Shown here: piece after piece, positions 51,566 through 59,217 of the stretch
Position numbering within the stretch: the stretch's first letter is position 1
How the letters are laid out: the number at the start of each line of letters is the position of its first letter
Origin: Bacillota bacterium
GTDB taxonomy: Bacteria; Bacillota; Sulfobacillia; JAJYWN01
Length of the DNA stretch: 64,000 bases
Assembly (NCBI GenBank): GCA_021791495.1
Contig: JAJYWN010000023.1
Span: 1 to 64,000 of the forward strand
Reading direction: 5' to 3'
Notes under the pieces: generated by a model
Told to the model about the DNA's origin: nothing
Database searches by the model: none
What the model saw: only the letters and a program-made list of their open reading frames with translations
Translations under genes and position numbers: made by a program

Positions 51566-51770
51566 CTGCCAAAACGTAGCACCCTCCACATCGAGAAACG
51601 CCAAGATCTGTCATAGTCAGAATTTGGAAGGTCGATTTCCGCTAATTTTTGGTGGTCACGCCCGCTGAACCGCTAAGACTTAGCGGATATCTGACCCCTG
51701 AGCCCCCTACGGGGCGGTCAATCGCCAAAATCTAGCGATTCGTCCACTGCTGACCGCCAGATTTTATCGA
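51566..51770. repeat. Array of six 17-base near-palindromic sites
   Basis: Six copies of a 17-base site with consensus YCGCCAARATYTAGCGR lie at 51566-51582, 51598-51614, 51639-51655 (inverse orientation), 51670-51686, 51722-51738 and 51754-51770. The best copy, CCGCTAAGACTTAGCGG, is an almost perfect palindrome; CGCCAAAATCTAGCG at 51723-51737 is the next best. Centres are 32, 41, 31, 52 and 32 bases apart, all close to whole turns of the DNA helix. They behave like operators for a dimeric protein, not CRISPR repeats. Confidence 0.7.
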
Positions 51771-51812
51771 ATTCCCCCGGCGATGGATGCGACCAAGGAT
51801 GACCGGAGACCG

Positions 51813-51841
51813 TTGACGTCTATGGCGTAAGGAAGTACATT
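51813..51841 (+). promoter_or_regulatory. Promoter of the tetR-ABC exporter operon
   Basis: TTGACG (51813-51818, five of six) and TACATT (51836-51841, four of six) are separated by exactly 17 bases. The start point would fall near 51848, just before the operator. Confidence 0.6.
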
Positions 51842-51854
51842 AGACTCAAAGAGG

Positions 51855-51872
51855 TTACTAACCGATTAGTAA
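51855..51872. promoter_or_regulatory. TetR-type operator
   Basis: TTACTAACCGATTAGTAA has seven-base inverted arms (TTACTAA/TTAGTAA) around CCGA. It overlaps the start of the transcript, about 30 bases before the tetR start, an ideal place for self-repression. Confidence 0.7.
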
Positions 51873-51902
51873 GTCGAAGACCTATCGTTGGAGGGTCTAC
51901 GC

Positions 51903-52694
51903 TTGCCAAGGAATAGGAAGAAGGTAGCCCGCCCGGCGGCTGACGTGGATGGGGCAAATACGTCAGTTGCAGCTACACCCCCGTCCACTGGACGTAAAGA
52001 TGAGATTCTGCAGGCTGCCCTGCGGGTTTTCGCCAAGAAAGGTTACAAGGCTGCGACCAACAAGGACATCGCCGCCGAGGCCGGCGTGACTACGGCGGCC
52101 CTCTATTACTACTTTCCCAGCAAGGAAGCTATGTTCGACGAGGTGTTGGCGGCGCGGAAGGCTCCCTTGAAGGACGTGCGGGCGGCGCTGAACGACTTCG
52201 GCGATCTGCCGCCGGACAAACTGCTCCCCTTGGCCCTGTCCGTAGTCTCCACCGTCGCCAAGCAGGCCGAGGCGCTGCAGCAAGGAAGGTTCATTATCAC
52301 CTCCGCCCTCCACGACCCCAAGGTGGCCGCCCACATGTATGAGAACTTCTTTCGTCCCATGGCGGGTGAGTTCAGGACCTACTTCGAACACCAGATCGCC
52401 CTCGGGAACATGCGGGCCGTGGACCCGGGTCTCGCGGCCGCCTCTTTATTGGCACCCGTCTTCGGCCTGGTCATCTGGCGGGTCTTGATCGGTGAGATTC
52501 CCGAGGTGCCCTGGGATCCCGTGCTGCGTTTCTCACTCGATGAATACTTGGCCTGGATCAGGCCCACGGGGGACCCGGCCGCCGCACCGGCGGGACCGGC
52601 AACACTCGCACCGGCAGCACCCGCGCCGGTAGTGCCGGCACCCGCTCCTATCCCTTGGATTAGTTCCCCGAAAGAAGGCGACAAGAATGGTTGA
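51903..52694 (+). CDS. TetR/AcrR-family transcriptional regulator
   Basis: 263-residue regulator. After a 30-residue basic, polar lead the TetR helix-turn-helix spans about residues 33-80 (ILQAALRVFAKKGYKAATNKDIAAEAGVTTAALYYYF). The ligand-binding domain resembles TetR_C members that control drug exporters. The last 45 residues are rich in Ala and Pro and look unstructured. I start at the TTG at 51903, seven bases after GGAGGG; a TTG at 51888 lies before the site. It overlaps the permease gene by eight bases, forming an operon with the exporter it probably controls. Confidence 0.92.
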   Translation: MPRNRKKVARPAADVDGANTSVAATPPSTGRKDEILQAALRVFAKKGYKAATNKDIAAEAGVTTAALYYYFPSKEAMFDEVLAARKAPLKDVRAALNDFGDLPPDKLLPLALSVVSTVAKQAEALQQGRFIITSALHDPKVAAHMYENFFRPMAGEFRTYFEHQIALGNMRAVDPGLAAASLLAPVFGLVIWRVLIGEIPEVPWDPVLRFSLDEYLAWIRPTGDPAAAPAGPATLAPAAPAPVVPAPAPIPWISSPKEGDKNG

Positions 52695-54003
52695 CCGCCT
52701 CTCCGCCCTGGTAAAGAAGGAATTCATCCAGATCCGCCGCGACCGCCGCACCCTCGGGATTTCGCTGATCGTGCCCGTGTTGTGGCTGATTCTTTTTGGC
52801 TACGCCGCTACCTTCGACGTGAAGAACATCCCCATCGCCGTCCAGGACCAGGCAGACAACGCACGGAGCCGGGAACTGGTGGTCGGGTTACAGGCGACGG
52901 ACAGGTTCACTTTCGCGACACCGGTCACCGATCGCCAAGACCTTGAGGACCGGATCAAGCGCGGCGACATCGTGGTGGGTCTCATCATCCCCAAGGGGTT
53001 CGGCGAGGTGTCGGCTGCATCGTCCGGGGGCGGTGCCGGGACCGGCGGAGGCGGCGGGAGTGCCGGCGACGGGGCGACCGGAGGGTCCGCCGGATCCGGT
53101 TCCAGCGCGGTCGGAAGCGGCACAAACGCGCCGCAGGCCCCCGTCGAAATCCTGATGGACGGGTCTCAACTCTTTAGCGCCACCACGGCGATCCGCTTCC
53201 TGCAGGCCGAGGCGGCGAAAGTCCAGGCCGAAGCCATCCAAGCCGCCTTTGAACAGGCCGCCAAAACCCCCACCATCCAGGTGCCACCCGCTACTCCGAC
53301 GGCGGTGGCCGGCGTGATCCAGCAGATTCTCGCACAGTTCAGACCCGCCCTTCCCGCGGCACCTCCGGCGCCCAAGATAGAGACGCTCTACAACCCCGAT
53401 CTCAGCAGCGTGAACTTCATGATCCCGGCCCTGCTGGGCATGGTCGTGATGTTCATGACCACCTTCTTGACCGCCATGGCCATCGTGCGGGAGCGGGAGA
53501 ACGGAACCTTGGAGCAGATCGCCATCACTCCCATCCGGTCGGTGGAGCTAATGCTGGGGAAGATCATCCCCTACGCTATCATCGGACTGGTGGATTTCTG
53601 GCTGGTGCTGGCGGCGGCGGTGTACATCTTCAAGATCCCCTTTGTGGGCAACGTCTGGATCTTTTTCGCCCTGGCTTTGTTCTTTGAGGCCGCCACCCTG
53701 TCGGTGGGTCTGCTCATTTCCACCATCGCCCAGAACCAGCCGCAGGCCATGCAGATGGCGATCCTCTACATGTTCCCGCAGTTCGCCCTTTCCGGTCTGA
53801 TTTTCCCGCTGTCTGCCATGCCTTCGTGGCTCCGCTGGGTGTCGGTGGCGTTCCCCTTGACCTTCTTCGCCCCTATCTCGCGCGGCATGTTCCTGAAAGG
53901 CATCGGCCTGGAGATCCTGTGGCCCCAGGCTCTGGCGCTGGTCGGTTTTGCTCTCTTCCTGGTGGTTCTGGCTTCGGTGCAGTTCCGAAGGAGGCTGGGA
54001 TAG
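52687..54003 (+). CDS. ABC-2 type exporter permease
   Basis: 438-residue permease of the YbhR/YhhJ type. One N-terminal membrane helix (ISLIVPVLWLILFGYAATF) precedes an extracytoplasmic domain of about 210 residues, then five C-terminal helices (NFMIPALLGMVVMFMTTFLTAMA onward). The motif VRERENGTLEQIAITPIRSVELMLGK is typical of ABC-2 membrane proteins. A Gly/Ser-rich linker of about 45 residues near 110-155 interrupts the outer domain and is unusual. It overlaps tetR and is followed directly by the ATPase gene, so the three genes encode a regulated efflux system. Confidence 0.9.
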   Translation: MVDRLSALVKKEFIQIRRDRRTLGISLIVPVLWLILFGYAATFDVKNIPIAVQDQADNARSRELVVGLQATDRFTFATPVTDRQDLEDRIKRGDIVVGLIIPKGFGEVSAASSGGGAGTGGGGGSAGDGATGGSAGSGSSAVGSGTNAPQAPVEILMDGSQLFSATTAIRFLQAEAAKVQAEAIQAAFEQAAKTPTIQVPPATPTAVAGVIQQILAQFRPALPAAPPAPKIETLYNPDLSSVNFMIPALLGMVVMFMTTFLTAMAIVRERENGTLEQIAITPIRSVELMLGKIIPYAIIGLVDFWLVLAAAVYIFKIPFVGNVWIFFALALFFEAATLSVGLLISTIAQNQPQAMQMAILYMFPQFALSGLIFPLSAMPSWLRWVSVAFPLTFFAPISRGMFLKGIGLEILWPQALALVGFALFLVVLASVQFRRRLG

Positions 54004-55800
54004 ATGAGTGCGAACGACGGTGCCGCGGCTGCCCCAGCCATTCGTGTAGAGTCTCTCGCCAAGTCCTTCGGTAACGTCAAGGCCGTGGATGGCGTCACCC
54101 TCGAAGTGCTACCTGGGCAGGTCTTCGGGCTGGTGGGTCCAGACGGGGCGGGGAAGACCACCTTACTCCGCCTGATCGGCGGCGTCTTGGAGCCCACGTC
54201 GGGCAAAACCGTTTTGGCGGCGCCGGGCAGCCTGGGCTACGTGAGCCAGGCCTTCAGCCTCTATCCCGACCTGACCGTGTCGGAGAACATCCAGTTCTTC
54301 GGGAAGGTCCACGGGGTGGCCGAGGGCGAGATCGAGCGCAGGGCCAAGGAGCTGCTAGGATGGGTAGGCCTCGGTTCTTTCGGGGACCGGCTGGCCGGGA
54401 TGCTCAGTGGCGGCATGAAACAGAAGCTCAGCCTGGTGGCGGCGATGCTACCGCGGCCTCGCGTCCTTCTGCTCGACGAACCGTCCACCGGCGTGGATCC
54501 GGTGTCGAGGAGGGAGTTCTGGCGCCTGGTGCGGGAGTTGGCGGGGGCGGGAACGGCCGTCTTGGTGTCCACGCCCTATCTTGACGAAGCCGATCGGTGT
54601 GACGTGGTGGGGCTGCTCTATCAGGGGCGCCTTCTGGCGGCGGGTACTCCCGCGGAGATCAAAGCGATGGTGCCGTACCGCATTTTGGAGCTCACAGCGG
54701 CGGGGGCCGAGTCGGTAAGGGTGGGTCCGAAGGTGGGTGCCGGTGCGGCCGCCGGCGCTGGCGCCGGCCGGACGGAGCTGGAGGCGGCCGAAGCCGCCGT
54801 CGTTGGGGCCATCCACAGCTATACCGTGGGATCCAGCGTGCACGTGGCCGTGAGACCGGATAGGGAGGCGGTCGCCGTCGCCACATCGACCGTGCCTGAC
54901 GGATTCCGGGCGGTCGCGCAGCCACCCTCCTTCGAGGACGCCTATATAAGCTTGGTGATGGGGGCGGAGAGCGAGCGGGTGGAAAGCGGGCCGGCGGAGA
55001 AGACGGCCGTCCGGCAGCCAGAGGCCCGTCCGGAGCTGGGGCCGAAGGGCGACGTCCCTGCCATCACTATCCAGACGGAAGGTCTGACCCGCCGTTTCGG
55101 CCGCTTCACCGCCGTGGACGGAGTCTCTCTCTCTTTGGAGCGAGGGGCCATCCTCGGTCTGCTCGGGCCCAACGGTTCGGGCAAGACGACCTTCATCCGC
55201 ATGCTCTGCGGTCTTCTGGAGCCCAGCGGCGGCCGCGCCTCGGTCCTGGGGTTCGACCCGACTCGCGACCCGGCGCACCTGCGCGAGCACATCGGGTACA
55301 TGTCGCAGAAGTTCAGCCTGTATAAAGACCTGACCGTTTCCGAGAACCTGGAGTTCTTCGCCCGGACCTATGGCCTGCGGAACTCCGAGGCGCGGGAGCG
55401 ACGTAACATCCTGCTGGACTGGGCCAGCCTGGCGGACCGGCGGGACCGGCTGGTGGCGGAGTTGCCGACCGGCTGGCGGCAACAGTTGGCCTTCGCCTGC
55501 GCCGTGGTCCACCGGCCGCCGCTGCTCCTCCTTGACGAGCCGACCAGTGGCATCGACCCCTTGAGCCGGCGCCGTTTCTGGAAGCTCCTGTACGATATGA
55601 CGGCCGAAGGGTCGACCATCCTGGTCACCACCCATTACATGGATGAAGCAGCCCATTGCGACCGCCTGGGGATTCTCCTGGCCGGCAAGCTGGTGGCGGC
55701 AGGCACGCCGGCGGAGATCAAGGCCCGGTACGGCGACTCGCGCGAACCAACCTTGGAGGACGCTTTTGTCAACCTGGCCGGGGGGAAGAACGCGAGCTAG
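54004..55800 (+). CDS. Tandem ABC-transporter ATPase (two nucleotide-binding domains)
   Basis: 598-residue YbhF-like protein with two ATPase domains. Domain 1: Walker A GPDGAGKTT near residue 44, signature LSGGMKQKLSL near residue 137. Domain 2: Walker A GPNGSGKTT near residue 390, degenerate signature LPTGWRQQLAF near residue 488, Walker B LLLLDEPTSGIDP. A linker of about 100 residues joins them. With the ABC-2 permease it forms an exporter; a second permease and the usual membrane-fusion protein are absent here. Its ATG follows the permease stop immediately. Confidence 0.93.
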   Translation: MSANDGAAAAPAIRVESLAKSFGNVKAVDGVTLEVLPGQVFGLVGPDGAGKTTLLRLIGGVLEPTSGKTVLAAPGSLGYVSQAFSLYPDLTVSENIQFFGKVHGVAEGEIERRAKELLGWVGLGSFGDRLAGMLSGGMKQKLSLVAAMLPRPRVLLLDEPSTGVDPVSRREFWRLVRELAGAGTAVLVSTPYLDEADRCDVVGLLYQGRLLAAGTPAEIKAMVPYRILELTAAGAESVRVGPKVGAGAAAGAGAGRTELEAAEAAVVGAIHSYTVGSSVHVAVRPDREAVAVATSTVPDGFRAVAQPPSFEDAYISLVMGAESERVESGPAEKTAVRQPEARPELGPKGDVPAITIQTEGLTRRFGRFTAVDGVSLSLERGAILGLLGPNGSGKTTFIRMLCGLLEPSGGRASVLGFDPTRDPAHLREHIGYMSQKFSLYKDLTVSENLEFFARTYGLRNSEARERRNILLDWASLADRRDRLVAELPTGWRQQLAFACAVVHRPPLLLLDEPTSGIDPLSRRRFWKLLYDMTAEGSTILVTTHYMDEAAHCDRLGILLAGKLVAAGTPAEIKARYGDSREPTLEDAFVNLAGGKNAS

Positions 55801-55848
55801 GGGCCAGGGCCTTGAGCTCAGCTTCCAGGGGAAATCGCCTGGGGTACC

Positions 55849-56250
55849 CTAGGAAACCTTCTGTGGAGCTTTCCTAGCCAGGACCTCTTTCACCTCGTTG
55901 GACGCGCGTAGGGTGCCGTAGATACGGAACGAGCGGAAGGTCTCATCAACGAGTTCGGCGGGGATATCCGCTTGGAACACCGCCATACCGACCGCAGTGA
56001 GATCCATTCGGCGACCCTTAGCACGCATGGCCTCAAGATCACTCCGGGAATAAGAAACGATACCCATGACTCCCGAAGCACGGACCACCTTCTCGCGGAC
56101 CGCCACCTCATGGGTGTCTAGAGCCCGCCGGATGGAGTCCTTGACGAAGTCGGTGCGGTTGGCGAAGAAGCCTTGCTCCACGAGGAGATCGATCTTCCCA
56201 AGGTCCACGACGCTCAGGTTCACGGTGATCTTCTCTGTTGCCTCAGGCAT
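55849..56250 (-). CDS. CopG-like ribbon-helix-helix regulator
   Basis: 133-residue protein starting MPEATEKITVNLSVVDLGKIDLLVEQGFFANRTDFVKDSIRRAL, a ribbon-helix-helix DNA-binding segment of the CopG/ParD type, followed by a C-terminal part with VVRASGVMGIVSYSRSDLEAM that is shared by a subgroup of unknown role. I start at the ATG at 56250, preceded by GGGAGGGGACC; a longer frame to 56286 lacks a ribosome site. It faces the end of the exporter operon and lies downstream of the broken ABC exporter gene, with which it might be co-transcribed. Confidence 0.75.
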   Translation of the reverse strand: MPEATEKITVNLSVVDLGKIDLLVEQGFFANRTDFVKDSIRRALDTHEVAVREKVVRASGVMGIVSYSRSDLEAMRAKGRRMDLTAVGMAVFQADIPAELVDETFRSFRIYGTLRASNEVKEVLARKAPQKVS

Positions 56251-56350
56251 CAGTCTGGTCCCCTCCCGTTGGAATCCTGTCACCATCCCGTGGGATGGTA
56301 TAACTCCGCTCCCAGTATGTCACGGGGTAGGGGATCCGTCAAGATCTTTT

Positions 56351-57361
56351 CTAGGACCGGTTAGCCTCCGGCTCCCGATACCTGTCCGCTTGCTGATGAT
56401 ACATCGTGGCGTACAGGCCGCCCTTATCGAGCAACTCGATGTGGGTGCCCTCCTCGACGATGCGCCCGCCGTCCAGGACCACGATGCGGTCGGCCATCCG
56501 GACCGTGGTGAAGCGGTGGGAGATGAGGAGGCAGATCTTCCCCTTGACCATTTCCTTGAATTTCAGGTAGAGGTCGTACTCGGCTTGGGCGTCCAGGGCT
56601 GCGCTGGGTTCGTCGAGGATGAGGAAATCGCCGTCCCGCAGCAGCGCCCGCGCCAGGGCCACTTTCTGCCATTCCCCGCCCGACAGTTCGGGGCCGCCGA
56701 ACCGCCTCCCAAGCTGCGCGTCGAGCCCATCCGGCAGCCGGCCCGCCACCTCGGCCGCGCCGGCGGTGCTTAAGGCCCCCCAGATAGCCTCGTCATCCGC
56801 CACCCGCTCGATATCGCCGACCGCGACGTTCTCTCGCAGCGTCAGGAAGAACCGGCCAAAGTCCTGGAAGATGCAACTCATTCGCCTCCGCAAGACCCCG
56901 GGCTGGTAGTCCAGGATGTTCCGCCCGTTCACCAGCACCTGGCCTTCTTTCGCGGCGTACAGGCCCAACAGCAGCTTGGCCAAAGTGGTTTTGCCCGCTC
57001 CGTTCAGACCCACCACAGCCACAGTTTCGCCGCGCCGCAGCTTCAGGTCGATTCCGTGCAGCACCTGCCTGTTGTTACCTGGATAAGAGAAGCCCAGGCC
57101 GGCGACTTCCACCGTGGTGATGGACCCCTCTAGCATGGCGACGCCCCGCTGCCGCTCCCGCGCCTTGACCTGGTCCAACAGAGCGCGCAGCTTCTCCATG
57201 AAGCGGGAGTTCTCCACCATGGCCTCATAGTTGTTGCCGATGGTGGCGAGGATGGAGTTCAGCGATTGGACCGACACGATGGCCATCACCAGGTCCCCGG
57301 CCGTCCCCATGCCTGTCATCACCTGGCGGGCCGCGGTGACTACGGCGAAGACCGCACCCCC
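56351..57361 (-). pseudogene. ABC exporter, C-terminal part (ATPase) after a frameshift
   Basis: About 336 residues carry the last membrane helices (GGAVFAVVTAARQVMTGMG) and an ATPase domain with Walker A GLNGAGKTT, signature LSGGEWQKVALARAL, Walker B FLILDEPSAALDAQ and switch LLISHRFTTVR. It belongs with the N-terminal part at 57340-58176: the two are in different frames and join at the run of six G (minus strand) at 57357-57362. One added G restores a single protein of about 608 residues. No ribosome site is near the join, so this half is unlikely to be made alone. Confidence 0.85.
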
Positions 57362-58176
57362 CAGGAGCAGAGGGCCAGGATGAGGTTGGCGCTCAGGCGT
57401 TTCTTGTAGACACCGGCCCACACCTGGAGGGTCCGGTGGAAGAGCTCGCTGTACTTGGACTTGAGGTAGGACACGATACCGAAGAGCCGTACCTCCTGGG
57501 CAGTTTGCTCCTGGAAAATCAGTTCTTGCAGGTAGGATAGGCGCCGGCTTTCCGGTGCCCGGCTGATGAGGCCATTCCATGAAACGTTCATCATGTTCTT
57601 GGCTAGGAGGAGCCGGGGTAGGCCGGCCAGGATTACCACGGCCGGGATCCAGGGATTCACCCGCCACAGCGGGTAGAGAAACGACAGACCTCGCACCAGA
57701 ACCGTCGCAAGGGTTATGACGCCGTAGACAGCGAAAGACACGCGAGACCCCAAGAACCGGAGAACGCTCACGGCGTCGTGGTAGGCCGGGGAATCGAAGA
57801 CCTCCAGGGTCGACACATTGTCCAACGCTCCGGCCACCGTGAGCAGCGCCCTTTCTTCCACACCTTCCTTCAACATCCCGGTAAGGTAGAAGTGCAGGTT
57901 CTCGGCCAGCGGCTCCAAGAGGTAGATGAGAAGGATCACTGCGGCGAACTTGAAGACCTCGCCGCCGGCGCCTCTGATGGCCGAGTCGACCAGGGGTTTG
58001 CTAATCAGGGCACCGACCGCCGGCAGGACTGCCCCGAAGAAAACCAACAGGGCATTGAGGACGAAGTAGAGGGAATTCCCAGCGAAATACAGCCGCGTGG
58101 CGAAAAGACAGTCCTTCCACACGCTGCTCTTTTCGTTGGCGCTGTTGCGGCCGGATACCTTGCTCCCATCTCGCAT
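57340..58176 (-). pseudogene. ABC exporter, N-terminal part (membrane domain) before a frameshift
   Basis: 278 residues with the first four or five transmembrane helices of an ABC type-1 exporter (LYFVLNALLVFFGAVLPAVGALI; FKFAAVILLIYLLEPLAENLHFYL; VYGVITLATVLVRGLSFLYPL; WIPAVVILAGLPRLLLAKNMM). The frame then leaves the exporter pattern after ILALCSWG and ends 14 codons later. The ATG at 58176 follows GGAGGCTATGCC; a frame to 58215 lacks a better start. Sequence error, true mutation or programmed slippage are all possible. Confidence 0.85.
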
Positions 58177-58512
58177 GTCGGCATAGCCTCCATGGGGTCG
58201 GTTTGGACGGACCACAAACCGTTGCCAATCACCGGGGACAGAGGAACCGAGAGGTGGGGCCTTAGAACCTTGGGGACGTTCTCCGGTAGGCTGTTCGAGG
58301 GGCCATTGCTTTCCTCCTGCCCTGCATGCTTCCCAAACTTCGCACGGCCCTTGACTCTTTGGTCGGTCCCGCGTTACCTTTAGGTCGTTCGCCAGAATAC
58401 CTGGACTTTCAGCGATGGCGGCTGCGCCCGAATCCCAGCTACAATAATAGACACCGATCAGGCCGTTAGCGTCTTAAGCACCATTGCCAGAACAAAGGAG
58501 CAACAGCCCTCC
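58177..58512. other. 336-base divergent spacer between the broken exporter and the LolD-like gene
   Basis: No gene. Both neighbours are transcribed away from it. A -10-like TACAAT lies at 58440-58445 for the plus-strand gene, without a good -35. AAAGGAG precedes the next start. No strong hairpin seen. Confidence 0.4.
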
Positions 58513-59217
58513 ATGGGTGCCTTCATCGAGTTCGAGGACGTCCGCAAGACCTATCGCGTGGGCGACGTCGACATCCACGCCGTCAACGGCGTCAACTTCA
58601 CTATTAGCAAGGGCGAGTTCGCCATCGTCGCCGGCGTCAGCGGCGCTGGGAAAAGCACGGTCCTGAACATGCTGGGGGGCATGGACACGGTGACCGGCGG
58701 CCGCATCACCGTGGGCGACCGCGAAATCAGTAAGTTCACCCCGCGCCAGATGACGGCCTACCGCCGAAACGATATCGGCTTCGTGTTCCAGTTCTACAAC
58801 CTCGTCCCGAACCTAACCGCTCTGGAAAACGTGGAACTGGCCACGGCCATCTGCCGCGACGCCTTCGACCCGGCCACGGTACTGAAACAGGTCGGGCTGG
58901 GCGAACGGCTGAACAACTTCCCGGCCCAGCTCTCCGGCGGTGAGCAGCAACGCGTCGCCATCGCTCGCGCCTACGCCAAGAACCCCAAGCTCATGCTCTG
59001 CGACGAACCCACCGGCGCCCTGGACTACGAAACGGGCAAATCGATCCTGAAGCTCCTCCACGACACCTGTCGCCAGACCGGTATGACCGTCATCGTCATC
59101 ACCCATAACCTTGCCCTGGCCCCCATGGGCGACAAGGTCATCAAGATGAAGAACGGCGAGGTCTCAAGCATCACCATCAACGAGCATCCGGCGTCCGTGG
59201 AGACCATCGAATGGTGA
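58513..59217 (+). CDS. LolD/MacB-type ABC transporter ATPase
   Basis: 234-residue ATPase. It begins [24 protein letters not shown], has Walker [19 protein letters not shown] near residue 40, signature [19 protein letters not shown] near residue 143, and Walker [13 protein letters not shown] near residue 165 with switch ITHNLALA. These are features of the LolD/MacB/FtsE group that drives FtsX-like permeases by mechanotransmission. It overlaps the permease gene by seven bases. AAAGGAG is about 13 bases before the ATG, a slightly long spacing. Confidence 0.94.
   Translation: MGAFIEFEDVRKTYRVGDVDIHAVNGVNFTISKGEFAIVAGVSGAGKSTVLNMLGGMDTVTGGRITVGDREISKFTPRQMTAYRRNDIGFVFQFYNLVPNLTALENVELATAICRDAFDPATVLKQVGLGERLNNFPAQLSGGEQQRVAIARAYAKNPKLMLCDEPTGALDYETGKSILKLLHDTCRQTGMTVIVITHNLALAPMGDKVIKMKNGEVSSITINEHPASVETIEW

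Larger units (their letters stand above)
51438..51902. other. 465-base regulatory region between sucD and the tetR-type gene
   Basis: No gene. In order it holds the sucCD terminator (51485-51507), a set of six related near-palindromes (51566-51770), the tetR promoter (51813-51841), a TetR-type operator (51855-51872) and the ribosome site GGAGGG. Each is listed separately. Confidence 0.7.

Noticed and set aside
51566-51770. CRISPR array
   Set aside because: Repeats are only 17 bases, diverge from each other, occur in both orientations and have unequal spacing. No cas gene is present.
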